Source: Archilochus colubris
Taxonomy: Eukaryota > Chordata > Aves > Apodiformes > Trochilidae
Assembly: GCA_023079485.1 (NCBI GenBank)
Contig: CM041104.1
Span: forward strand, 7,796,864-7,860,863
Length of the DNA stretch: 64,000 nucleotides
Direction of reading: 5' to 3'
In this document: in pieces, positions 1 to 12,265 of the stretch
How positions within the stretch are numbered: the first letter of the stretch is position 1
How the letters are laid out: every line of letters begins with the position of its first letter
Position numbers and translations under genes: made by a program
Notes under the pieces: model-generated
What the model saw: only the letters and a program-made list of their open reading frames with translations
Databases searched by the model: none
Told to the model about the DNA's origin: nothing

Positions 1-671
1 TATAAAACGAATAGGGGACACATATCCAAATGAACAGAGGTGACTTGAGATACCACAGCCGCAAGGCTGATGTTTGCTTTGGAAAGGGAGAGGCAGCTCC
101 TGGGAGCGTTTCTGCGGGGGTTCCCCAGACCCCACACCCAGGTCTGGCAGGCCAGGGGTGGCAGTCTCCTAAAAACACTCCTCGCAGCACTCCTTATTTT
201 TCCTAATTCTTGGAAATTCTGCAAGAGCTGCTTTTGTCCTCTGTTATTTAAGTGCTTCTGCTTCTGGCAAAAAGGGAAATGAAAGAGTATTTTTAAATGC
301 ATTTTGCATTTTTTCTGTTGTTTTCTTCTTTGTTCTCCGCTCCGCACAGACAATGAGCTGACAGATGTGCCCGGCTCTCCGGGCAGCCTCCCCTGAGAGG
401 GACCCACGCTGCGGCTCCACGGCCGGGCCACAGTCACTGGGGAGGGCCCTGCCTGCCCCAGCTCCGTGTCCTTCAGCCTGGGGGTCCCTCCCGGCTCCCT
501 TCCACCCTGCTGGGTACCCGGACACTTCTGCTCTAGTCTGGCCCCTTAGCACACCCGGAGGAGGGAAAGGTTTTCCCCGAGTCCATCGCCAACAGCACGT
601 CCCTTCCTCCTCCAGGATGGGCCGGCTCCTCAGGGTGTTTGGGCAGGGTGCGGGGCTTCGGGAGGGGGCAC

Positions 672-820
672 ATGGTGAGGGCTGAGCCTCCTCACCCCCG
701 ATCCTCACACAGTGACCCCCAATTCTCATAGGGTGAGAGCTGAGCCTTCTCACCCCCGATCCTCACACGGTGACCCCCAATCCTCACAGGGTGAGGGCTG
801 AGCCTCCTCGCCCCCGATCA
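672..820. repeat. 58-bp tandem repeat, about 2.5 copies
   Basis: Copies start at about 681, 739 and 797, exactly 58 bp apart. Each contains GCTGAGCC, CGATCCTCACAC and GTGACCCCCAAT, with a few substitutions between copies; the third copy is incomplete. It lies in a GC-rich part of intron 6. Confidence 0.9.
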
Positions 821-1415
821 TTCCCGCGGGGGAACTGGAGGCGACTGAGGAAATGTCTCCTCTGTCTGTCAGTTACCTGTGAGGGAGCGCGAGCCGGGGC
901 CTCCAGCACCTACTGCTGCCATGGATCGTGGTGCACGGAGAAAACACTAAATAATGCTGACTTTTTTCTTCGTTGTTTTTTGGGTCGGTTTGTTTGGGTT
1001 TTTTTGTTTTTTTTTTAAAGTGTTTCAAGTTCCTGCACAGTGAGTCAGTTGTCTTTATGTGACAGTGGAGCGGGACCAAGCAAGCTGTGTAATTAGAGCC
1101 AGCGAGGCTCTCGCCTGGTTTGCTGTTTAGCCCTTACATCCCAAAGGACCTCTGCACAATAAGGATTCACTTTAGCGACTGATATGGACTGTTACAGGTT
1201 AAATCTGTAACACTATTACTGCAGCTAATGCTTCTCTGTGAAACTGTAAATATCTCAGGGATGGCAGAAGCCAGGAAATACTCGGGGTTTGATCTAGCAA
1301 ATGCTAAATATGTTGTCTGATGACAAGGCTGTAAATACTTAATTCCTCTTCTCAATGATTTTAGTAAAAAGAAACTACCATAATATATGTTAAGGTATCT
1401 ACTCAACCACCTCCA

Positions 1416-1490
1416 CCCCTCCAAAAAACAAAAAAACAAAAAAACCAAAAAACCAAGCAAGCAAACAAAAACACCACAAAAACACAAAGG
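1416..1490. repeat. A/C-rich low-complexity tract
   Basis: Runs of A interrupted by single or double C (CAAAAAAAC, CCAAAAAACC, CAAGCAAGCAAAC) fill this stretch. It may be a decayed (CAAA)n microsatellite. Confidence 0.7.
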
Positions 1491-2764
1491 AGAAATTTGT
1501 ATAGGTCCCTGAGGAAAAAAGGAGGGAAAAGGAAACAACAAAATATATCTCAAGAGCTCTGACGGAGACACAAGTCAGGAGCTGTCTAAGCAATGCACTA
1601 TGAAGATGTTCTGACAGCAAGGGCAGCCAAGTGGGAATATTTGACACTGGTTTTCCCTCCAGGCAGAATGTTTTCATCTTTGTTTCTGTACTGCTAAATT
1701 CAAACAGTCTGTGCAGATACAACAGTACTAACTTCACAAAGAAGGTAGAAATCAAGAGGCTTTGTTGGTCCAAAATGCATTAAAAAAAGGAGAAATGGGC
1801 CTCAAAGTCTTGTGCCAGTATTCAAGAGGCCTGTCAAGCATATGCTCCCACAATCACATTGGATTTTATTTAGTAACTAAGCCACCAAACTTGCACTAAA
1901 AGCTAACGAGCCAACTATAAAAATCAAATGGTTTAAACTGAGTCCAAAATCTGTGGTGATTAAGAATAAGAATAAACCCAACCAAAGAACAAATGCATTC
2001 AGGGCTATCATTCTAACAGTGATAGATGCTTCTGTTTCATTGTATCCATGCTCATGGCATCTAAACTGATTTCTAACAAATCTGTCAGCCGGCAATCCCT
2101 GTTCTTTAAGCACCCAAGCCCTGTTGAATATATCCACTCTGCAGCTCATTCCCTGACCTTTATGCTTAAATATCATGATATGGCTCCATCTGCCTTGCTG
2201 CTTCACTTTTATAGTTGCAAATGTACACACTTTAGTTTGAGACAATTAATATTTGTTTTTCCTTTAATTCTTCTGGATATGCAAATTACGATGATCTTTT
2301 GGCAGAAGGAAGAGGGATGCCATAAATAAAATTAAAAAGACAACAGCATTCAGAAATCTCTGTAATTTAACCTGTCTTTTTTGCTGGTAATGAAAAGAAA
2401 TCATTTGGTTGGGTATACTGAGAAAGTTAATGGAGAGCAGGATGAATAAACTGAGAAGGCTAAGGCCCATCTGTAGGACAATTCAAGCAAATTTTTTAAC
2501 AGAGAAAACTTACACCAACCTGTCAGCACATTTATCATCTTTAGAATATGGCTAAAGGAGATTTTTCTGAGGAGGAAATTGAAGTGGATGTTTCCCAAAA
2601 AGCCATCATCAAAAATGGGATTTTTATTGTAAGGATGTGCTAAATGTCATAATGCTGATCTGATGGTAGCGCAGAGCCCCCAACACAAAACCTGTCATGA
2701 TCTGGGTACTCAAAATAAAGTTCTTTCTCCAGTGCCATTGTTGGAACCCAGGTAGTGCCTAAAC

Positions 2765-2850
2765 ACTGTGGATGCCCTTTTCTACAAGCAGGAGGTTGGG
2801 CTCAATGACCTCCTGAGGTCCCTTCTGACTTTAATTACTCTAATTCTGCC
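2765..2850 (+). mobile_element. CR1-type LINE 3' tail fragment
   Basis: The sequence has the familiar CR1 3' end order: CAGGAGGTTGGGCTCAATGA, then CCTCCTGAGGTCCCTTCTGA, then a degenerate ATTCT-type tail. Only the last 80 or so bases are recognisable, so it is an old, heavily 5'-truncated copy. No coding part remains. Confidence 0.75.
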
Positions 2851-5800
2851 ATGCCACAAAGCAGGTTTTATGTGAATAATTAAACCTGCTTTGGCAGTGG
2901 AGAATAAGAAAACTGCAAAAAGAGGAATAGAATCATTTTTGCTGAGGTATTCAGAACAGGAGCACACAGATGCAGCAAGTGTGTGCTCTGCAAGTCACAG
3001 TCAGTGCTGGGTTGTCCTGTGCCAGCCACAGCACTGCAAGGATGTCCCAGTACGTGTGTGGATCACATGAGAGCTTGGTGCCAGGTCCATGTGTGTGGTG
3101 TGCCTCAAATTCTACATCCACAATGAGGAATTCAACCCATTAGTTCCACGAAAGATGATAAAATATTTTTGGATTTAGACCCTGAGGTCTGACCAGCTCT
3201 GGCTGCCTCATGCAATATTTTTACTGTTGTGGTTCCCTGCTCATTTAATGGTTTGTCTTAGTTGGCAACTCTTTAATAGCACAGGTCAGTGAAATGTTCA
3301 GGAAGTAGAGATTTTTGTGCTGCTTCAGTGCTATGAGACTTTGCATTAAACCCTGATGAGAGATCTGATTGTGTCAGCACTCTGTGGAGGAATGAATGAG
3401 TTGCTGGAAGAAAGTAATTCTACCCTCTCTAACTCAAACTCTGATCATACCAAAAGTTTTGCTTCAAACTTTGGGGAAAATCAAAATGTCAGTCTGCATT
3501 AGGAACATTTTGGGTGATTCTCTGCAGCCCCTCATAGGGCTTTTTTAAATTAGCCAATTAAAGGGTTTCTGAACCAGTTACAGCCTTTACACATTATTCA
3601 TGATATCTTACTCATAACTTTGGGGTCAGTAACTAGCAGAGAAACAAACTTACTACTTTATTTGAACAAGCATGACTGATGGACTGAGAAGTTCAGGAAA
3701 TTTTCTTTGCAGTTCTCTCCAGCTGAAGACTGAGTCTACTGTTGTGCCAATTCAGTATGTGATTTTATGCTTGAAAGTGTACATTGCTTTCCAGTCAAGC
3801 ATTACACAAATTACATAATGAACAACCTGTTACCTTTTTCCCAGGCAGCAAACCACACTCGTTCCCCAAAGAAACAGAGCCTGGTAGCCAGTGGGGCAGC
3901 TGCCCTCACTACATTTCTGCAGAATTCCCTTTGGCCTTGCAATGCATTGTTCCTATTCACTGTGTTTCTTGGAAGGTCTTCCAAAAAAGCACAATTATTA
4001 TCTCTATCAGTTTTTATCAGCAAACAACAGGTATCTCTTTATCCTTCTAGAAACAGGGCTTTCTAGAGCCACCCCAAGAACAAAGTAAAGAACAAGGAAT
4101 GCTTTCCAGCAGAACAGACACCACTTCTAGAGTGAGGAAACTTCATGGGAGGGGGGAAATTCACACCAAGTCTCTGCCACACTTTTCAGGGATGAATTCT
4201 GATTTCAGTTACTCGAAGTTACTCTGTTTCATGTCAATGCAAGGTTACTCAGCATCTGGTCCTAAGCAGCTGTCTCCTTCTAAGCTATTGCTTCAGAATA
4301 GTTTGCAATCTTTTGAGCAAACACACCATGGATGAATCTAAACTTCAAAAAAGCAGAGATACTGAAGTTTTCACTGAGCTTGGTTTCCATGGATTTCTTT
4401 TTTTTTTTCTGAAAGAAGACTGCCCATTGCAGTTAATTAAGCTCTGCTTATGAGGAGCTGAGGCCAGTGGCTTCATTTCACTGAGGACATAGTTTGAGTC
4501 ACCAGGGCCAAAGCTACATGTCAAGGTCTGGGAGGTAAAAGGCCAATGGATTAGTCATCCACCATCCTGCCCAGCCCCAAATTTGACATTTTGCACAGTG
4601 AGAACAAGTCTAGAGTTGGTTTCTCCCCATCTATTGTTGAAGAATTCAATTCACACTAAAATAAAATATAAATACAGTAGTTGAGTAGTGAAGCAGCAGG
4701 GGCAGTCTGTCATTCCAGTGCTCTTCCAAATTATTCCTTATGCTAATTTATCAACGTAGAATTGTTGTTTTTTTAAGATTATATGTGTCTTTGTGTGTGT
4801 GTATGTGTATAAATTATTAAACAAAAGCTCCTCTCAAAATAAAACCACTGGGAACCTCCATGTAATAAAATGAGTCACACCAGGATGTGATGACTAAGTG
4901 GGAGAATAGGGAATTCCACTCCCCATGCCAGCTTTTTACATGATCAATTTTCTGTCAACAGGTGATGGAAGTTTGTCTCTCTGCCCTTTGTTTACTCCAA
5001 AAAATTATTATTATTTTTTAATATTTTCTTTAAACAATTAAGATTCAAAGCTGAATAATCAGGACCAGGCATACTTCCACCAGGCGCCCCCATAGTAAAC
5101 AGTGAGCCAGAGAATCCAGGCCAGTAAGTGGCTGCCTGTGTTAATAAGGATTTACCAGCTGTAAAATTCCAAAATCTTGTGTCATACGGGGAAACCTTCC
5201 AAAACACTGGATTCCACCCTGTCTTGCTGAGTCTCTAACAGCTATGGTAACTCCGTTTCTGCAGCCACACTCTTTTGCATTTTTCTGTGTGTGATCCTTA
5301 GATTTTTTCCTGTTTTGCAGTGTTTTTCTGGGATCCCCGGTTTAATATCTGACAACTGCCCCATGGGATTACAAGCCCACCTGGGCAGGCAAAACATTTC
5401 AGCCAAGGCGTAAACATGTGGAGAGGAAGTTTGCTGGGTTTTCATCAACTCTAAAAGCAATGAAAAGCAGAATTTACCTGGAAACTTTCTAATCTTCACA
5501 GCAAAAAAGGGTAAACTCTAATCCTCCTTATTAACACTTGAATACTCTTCAATGTTCACAAATAGTGGGACTTGCTGAGATGCCTTCCTCTTTTATTTAC
5601 AACAAACAAAACAGAAACCCAAAGAGAACAAAACCTCCCTGATCCTCCCCGGTTCTGACATATTTTTTAAAGAGAGAACCACCAAGCAGGACCTGTGCAC
5701 TGCTTTGCAACCACCTTCCTTGGTGCACCACAAGGCACAAGAGGTGGGGAGATTCACCTGAAGGCTGATCACCTTTAGCTAATGCAAAATCCAGGGGGGC

Positions 5801-8800
5801 CTCCCCACATTTATAATTTATCCCTTGATTCTTCCCATCACTCCAAAGATTTAAAATGAAGATGTTCATCCAGCTTTAAATGCTGGACTCCAGCCACAGA
5901 CTGCATGGAGCAGAGAAACTGCTTGTGCACTCTTTCTAGACTGTCAGGAAAACATTGAGATAGCAAATTTATTTCATGTACTCTCTGTAGAACTTCACAT
6001 ATTGCAAACAAATTGAGTTATTTAAGATAACAGTACCATCCAGCTTTGCTAATGCTCTAACTAATCCCAGATATTTGTGCTTTTTTTTCCCTTAGCCTTT
6101 CCTATTTCAGTAAAAAACAAAAAAACACAACAGTTTCTTTTTCTTGCCCTGCTGCTGGGCTTTTGTCTCGGGTTAAGACACCTACACTATAATGCATGTG
6201 CAGTGGACTGTGTCTGTGACTGTGTTATGATCCTAATTCTACAGCATGTCCTTTTCCACTCAATTCTCTGTAACTTAAACCTTCTATTTCAATTCATTAA
6301 TTTAGGAAGTCAGCGAGAGTACTGTTTGCTGGGATCAGATAGCAAACATCTCTGTTGGATGGATTTGTGGAAAAAAAACAATGTTTAATATAAAAAAAAT
6401 AGTATCTTTTTTATCTTTAATTTGCCTGAGAAAATTGCATCATTAAGTTCAAAGCAATAATTGTTGAAAATAGTTTTCTATTTTTTGTATTTCCTGGGAG
6501 CTTTTTGATCATTCATGAAACTGTCAGACTACTAACATTAGTTCCCTGCTTGGGGCACAGTGAGAGATTTCAGGCCTGACACAACAGAAAAAGGGAACAT
6601 TGCTGTAGACAGTCTTAGAATTTCATTTTCTGTCTCCCATAAAGGGCCATGATCTTCAGCCCTGGTTCCTTACAACCATCAAAACCAATGCACAAGCCAT
6701 CTTCTATTCTCATTATACATGCTATAATGCCATCTCATCACAGTTTCTACAGCAAATTGTCCTGGCCAGAAGACTATTTCATTTTTCAAGTAATTTGGCT
6801 GATTCTGAGCACATATAGATCAGCTTACACAATTACAACACGTGGCCTGTAAAAGACATCTACTGAAGAGAAGAGCTCTTGCAAGGGTCGCTTAAGATAA
6901 AATGTCAGCCAGTATATGCAGCAGGATTCATGGACTGGGGCAACACTTGCTGTGGACTCAGCTGCCCAGGAATTTTGGCTCAAAATATTGTCCTTTTTAA
7001 GGCCATGCTTGTCAAGCTGCCCCATTTTTCCTGTTGTGGCCTGGCAGTGTAGAGCTGTTCATTGCCCTAGAACTGATTGCTAGGGACTCCCTTTAGCAAA
7101 GGATTTACTCCATTCCACTGAGTCTGACTGCTTTTCCTAAGCAGGTCCCATACTTATTAATCCCAGAAGTACTGAGCTCTCACTGCAGCTGCAGGGCAGA
7201 AGGAAGGGATATAAGAAACTATAGATTCAGAATTGCATATATTTATTTCAATCTATTGTGCATTTTAACTGTATCTAAATATATATTTAACAAATCATCA
7301 CTATTGTCAGCTCTCAGTTGGGAAGATAATAACTATCTAGAGATATGTGATTTCCTTTTTACTTTGGCAGGGGGAGAGGTACAGGAAGATTGACAACATC
7401 ACTGGGTCCAATTTACTGCGCTTTATAAACGAGACTTCTAGAGAGTGGAAAATCCAAAATCAGGAATTGCTGCTGAGCTTATTTGCTAGCTTGTGATGCA
7501 GTGGGAATACTGGAAAGTGCAAGTTAGAGCCATATCACTTCTAGAGCCTCCTTGTTTGCTTCTAAAAGTGAAAGTAGTAAGTTTGGAAAAAAAAGGAGAA
7601 GTGATTAGCCCAGAGTTGAAGCAAATGTCTGCAATGAGAGATTTATAGAAGTGCTGGAAATCAGAGCTGTGAAGCAGCACAGCTATCATCAGAGTAGCAA
7701 TTAACCTTGTTGTTATTCCAGTGGTAGGAAAGCCACAGGAAGGGATGTAAATTAATATACTGAGATAAACAGGTAAAACAGGTACATGTGGCCATGGGTG
7801 CTTCTAGAGGCTGAAAGACATAGTTTTATCAAATGGATTTTGACCATCCTTACTTCAGAGCCTTGACGGCTGCATCAGTTCAAAGGGCACACTGAGCACC
7901 ACCTCCTCTCTTTAGAATGCACTGCTGAACTGAAAGATTTATGGTGGATCTACTCCAAAGACGTGTGCTTTCTGTTTGGGTTGTTCCTCCACCACCCACA
8001 TCGTCCAAGCAATGATTCATGATGTCCATGTGGCCACCATAAGAGTTTGGCAGTGGAAAGCAGAGTCCATTTGCACATTTCTCCCAGAGAAACAGAAAAC
8101 TTCTTTATCACTCTTAGAGCAGCAGTTACCAGTACACAAATGGGAGTAAACAGAATGCAACCAACAACATCTGACTTGCAAACTGTTACATGACAATTAA
8201 AAATAAATAAAAAGGGGAATTCAAAATCTTTTCTTTTTTTAACTGCATTGTAAGATCTGGGCTCCACCCAAACACTAACACCATTGACCTCCAGCATATT
8301 CCAAATCCTTGATGGCCATAAGACTGCTTTTCAAGCTCTCTCTTCCAGATCAAAATGCATTTTAAAAATCTCTGTCTGTAATCCAATCTAGTTGCTTACT
8401 CTGACCTATTCTTATTTAGCTGGGCTCAGTTACATGTCTCTGAGTTTGGATCTTAAAACTCCTCCAGCCAAACTCTGCTTTTTTGTGCTGGACTGACTCT
8501 ACTGAATTCATGAGTTCCCTTGATTCAAAGCAGCCACAGATTGCAATCCATTATCAGGAAGAGATAACCTTAAAAAGAACTGAAATCTATAATGCTTGCA
8601 TGGTGGTAAACATCATTAAGAAAATGAATGCTGTTTATCCATCAGCATTTCAAACAGACTCCATCACTTCAAACGTACTTTGTTTCAAAAGTATTTTATC
8701 CCCTTGCTCTCACACAGAGCACGGAGCTCCAGCCCCTCCGGTTCACTTCCTGCTGCCATTTCCTGTTTGAAGCCTAAAATGAGAGATTTCTGCAGCCTTC

Positions 8801-10454
8801 TCGCTGGTGAGCTCATTGCAATAGTTTGGAGTGTGCATAATACAACAAGGCAGTTATTTTTATAATGACATTCCAGTGTAATCTGGGGAATATTCTTTGT
8901 TTTCCAGGTATTCTTAGGGAAAATCACACAGATCTGTAGTGCTGTGTAGCAGAGAAGTAAAAACTATCCATTACTGTTCTTAGAAGCACGCTCTATTTCG
9001 GGCACAAATATGAGCAAATATGAAACAGAAAAACTGTTTCTCTGTGTTGCTAATAGTGAGTGAAGAATTGCCTACAAAATCCAGAGGAAATTGAAATAGT
9101 TTTTGAGTGTCTGCCTGAGGGATAAAATCTAATTTACAACTGTGACCCCCAGCAGCAGTTTCCTCAGTTTTATAAGGCAGACTGCCTGCTACCTTCACAA
9201 CACCTGGTTCATTGCAGACACTGATTCAGACCCCAGATTCACAGTACACACAGATTCTGGAGTCTATTACACAGCTAACTGGAGAATATCTGATGGCACA
9301 GCGCTTTTTGGGAAAAAGAGTGTTTCTGCTCTCATCTTAAAACACAACAAGCCAAGTCACAGAGCTCTGTGGAATGTGGCGTGCCTAAAGCAAGTAGGTG
9401 GCTGTCTATACTGCTGCTCTCAACCTTGTCCGTGACCAGCATAGTTAAAACTGGTGACAAAAGTGGGAAATGGAGTCCCACTTGCAGACACGGCTTGTGA
9501 GCTGTTAAAATGAAATCTGAGTAAACCACGTTTCCCCTGCGAGCTGGTGCATGGTCCTGCCCTCACACAGGAGCTATTCTTACACAGAAAGAAGAGGGTG
9601 CAACAATGACAAGGTCACAGCAGAGATGCACTACTACCCACCCACACAGGTGTTTATTGTGGCTTCCTTTGCTTCTGAGCAGCTGATCAGCACTTTTTGC
9701 AAGGTGCTGTGCAGATCGGATCTGCAGCCAGCGAGCTCCCGGGGTGAGTGCAGGATCCACGTCCTCCTTCCACCCGGTGACATTTCTAATTGATAAATCA
9801 GGCTGCAGAACTGGGCCTTTCTGTTCTGTGTTCATGTAACCTAATGCAACAACAGCTAATCATGGACACAGTAACCATAAATAAAAATTTCTGCAGTTTT
9901 TCAAGGGGGATGCTGAAAGTCACAGGTGCATAAGATCCTAATTTTTCAGGCAGGCTGGGATACGCATTAACCTCTGGCAAGCCAAGCACAAAGCCTTAAT
10001 TCTCAACCTGCTGCAGACAGCCAGACTCAAATCAGCCTCTGCAGGATTTGTATGTTGAGGTCAGCTCCCGAACCTTCCTCACCTTAAGATGCACTTATTA
10101 AAGAAAGACAGCTTCCCCTTAAAAACACTTCAGGGCATAACTCTAGGAGGTATCTCTTCATTATGAAACAGTGTATGGATGCACAGAGGATAAACTCCCC
10201 TCCAGCACGGAGCACAGTCCCCCAGATAACCCATGGCAAACTACACAGACATATGATTCAAACCACAGATTTGACTCTCTCTCACCCTCTGAATTCCCCC
10301 TCTGCTAATCATTTATTCAAAGTCCATCAGCCTCAGACTACTCGCAGAGGCTGAGGGGTGGCAGGGGAGGCAGGATATGGAACACCAGCATGCAAATCCC
10401 TGCTCCAGACTGGGCACTGCTGCTAGGGTTAGTCATGCCTCTTTGCTACCAGGA

Positions 10455-10520
10455 GGTAAAAAAACCCCAACAAAACAACTCCAAACCAAAACAAAACATA
10501 AAACCAAACACCAAAACAGT
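10455..10520. repeat. A/C-rich low-complexity tract
   Basis: The tract is composed of AAAACCCC, CAAAACA and CCAAAACAAAAC blocks. It is simple sequence, similar to the tract at 1.42 kb. Confidence 0.7.
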
Positions 10521-11018
10521 GCATTTTCCCCAGCAGTGAAGAAAAGCTTTAGATGTAGTGTGAAAAATATTTTTTTTACTTTCTAACATCTATTCCAGCC
10601 AGAGCCTTCTCTGCTTTTATATAGAAATAGGGGCTGGGCATTTTGGATGTTTCCTCAAAATGGCATTAAGAGCTACCACTTTTTAGTATATCATCTCCTT
10701 TAATTACTGCAAAGCATCCTTGGGACAGGTACTCTCATGGGCTGCCAAGCATGTTTCCAGTGCACCTTCACAATTCACTGACATTGATGGAACAGTGGCA
10801 GCACAGTGGGAAGGAATTAATACATGGGCTTAAAGGGAAGTAGAGGTGCCAAGAAAATTGCTCTGACTGCACAGGCTCATCTGAACCTTCACAGTTCAGA
10901 GGCCCAGAGGCCTTCATGCTTGGTGTAAAATAGCATGGCTTGCTGGTGACGAGGGAAGAAACTGGGACCCAGTATGCTTTTTCCCACCCCCCATGTCACC
11001 AGCTAATGTCCATATATG

Positions 11019-11192
11019 TAGTGTAACAAGGCAACCAGGTGCCCCTAATTGCCAGGGAGTGGGCATGAGCTTGTGATAAGCCCACCTGTGCTCATGCGCA
11101 GTGGGGGCCAGCCCTAATTAGGCACAGGTGGGCTTAACACAAGCTCATGCCCTCCCTGGCAATTAGGGGCACCTGGTTGCCTTGTTACACTA
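11019..11192. repeat. 174-bp near-perfect inverted repeat (hairpin, MITE-like)
   Basis: The left arm (11019-11090) and right arm (11122-11192) are reverse complements, apart from one substitution and one 2-nt gap. They enclose about 31 bp. Ends read TAGTGTAACAAGG and CCTTGTTACACTA, so the element has terminal inverted repeats, possibly flanked by TA. The loop holds a smaller palindrome, CCTAATTAGG (11113-11122). No coding capacity is seen. It may be a foldback or MITE-type DNA transposon, or a hairpin made by template switching. Confidence 0.85.
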
Positions 11193-12124
11193 CACATATA
11201 CATTGATTTTTGGCTTGATTCTACCTTTTTACCAAAGCCATTACCCCATAAGTCATACATTTGCTGTTCACTTAAGTAATGTAATTTCTTAAAGCCCTTA
11301 CACGTTTACCAACAGAAAAGTTAGAAGCAACATGTTTTCCTACCAGCAGAAAGCAAACACAAAGTTTACATAAGAAAAGCTGCTGATTTTTCATACTGCA
11401 GAGTTCTTTGTCTCACTGAAATCAATAAGGGATGGCAGAGTTTGTCCCTTCATGTCTGCAAAACTTCAGCAAAATGCATTAAGTGAAGTAGCTCTAGTGG
11501 AAAAGAAGCATTGGGCTGTAACAGGGCACTCTTCTCCTTTAATTGAATTTTGTTTTTCTAGTCTTAGCCTACATAAAACTCTGAAAAAATATGAAAGATG
11601 GGAAGCAACATATTCTTTTATCTTGGTATGTGTATAAAAATCATTTACCTTGATATAAAAAAACACATTCCCTGCATTTTACCCCCAGACTTCTAAAGAA
11701 ACCATAACTTTTGTCTGTAGTTCACATAAATTTTAAAAATATTCATCTCAATTATGATTGCTGCAGTAGTGTTCCCTAAACATATTAAAAGAACCTAAAG
11801 GAACATGTAAAAGTCATTCTGGTTCTCTGATAATATATCCTATTTGTGCTCAGTACCAGTATTCTTGTGAACTTTCCCATACCACAGCTTTGATTTACTC
11901 TTCAACAGTGCCTGGAAGGCAAATAATGCAAATATTTGCTCCCAAGTCTAATTTTACTAACATAGTTAAATCAAGCAATTTGGTTTTACTTACATGAACC
12001 TGAGTGGGGTCACTCATTTGAGTAGAGTTACACATAAGCACACATTTTAGGGTGAGATCATGAGACAACAGCACTGCAGATTTGCCTTACCCTGCTAGGG
12101 ACAGTTAGAACAGAATTGCCTTAC

Positions 12125-12265
12125 CTGATGTTTTCTCTGTGAACACCACCTTGGACTCTGCAGTGAAATTTTGTCCAGTCAGGATCATCTGTTGTCCTCC
12201 ATAAACCAGGCAGCTATCAATGTCTTGTCTTTCAACCATTGGGAGTTCATGAGCAGACCTTTGGG
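12125..12265 (-). CDS. NFATC2: NFATC2 exon 6: start of IPT/dimerisation domain
   Basis: 141 nt, about residues 573-619 plus one base. The acceptor is GTCCACAG|CCCAAA and the donor is CATCAG|GTAAGG. It begins SQRSAHELPMVERQD, the linker between the two Rel subdomains. It continues with SCLVYGGQQMILTGQNF and ESKVVFTEKTS, the opening strands of the Ig-like (IPT) domain. In the family this domain supports contacts with DNA backbone and with partner proteins. The next exon should start with the family motif DGQQIWEMEA. I did not find it in the 12.1 kb to the left edge, so it should lie beyond the window. Confidence 0.95.

Larger units (their letters stand above)
1..12124 (-). other. NFATC2: NFATC2 intron 6, 3' part missing
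   Basis: No coding exon was recognised in this stretch on either strand. Its first 900 bases are GC-rich and include a 58-bp tandem repeat. The remainder is AT-rich, with A/C-rich tracts near 1.42-1.49 kb and 10.45-10.52 kb, a CR1 tail near 2.8 kb and the 11.0-11.2 kb inverted repeat. The short open frames here lack conserved motifs and plausible splice pairing. Confidence 0.8.

Noticed and set aside
11019..11192. Inverted repeat as a parvovirus-like terminal hairpin
   Set aside because: The arms do not resemble any parvoviral terminal repeat I know, and no viral coding sequence lies nearby.
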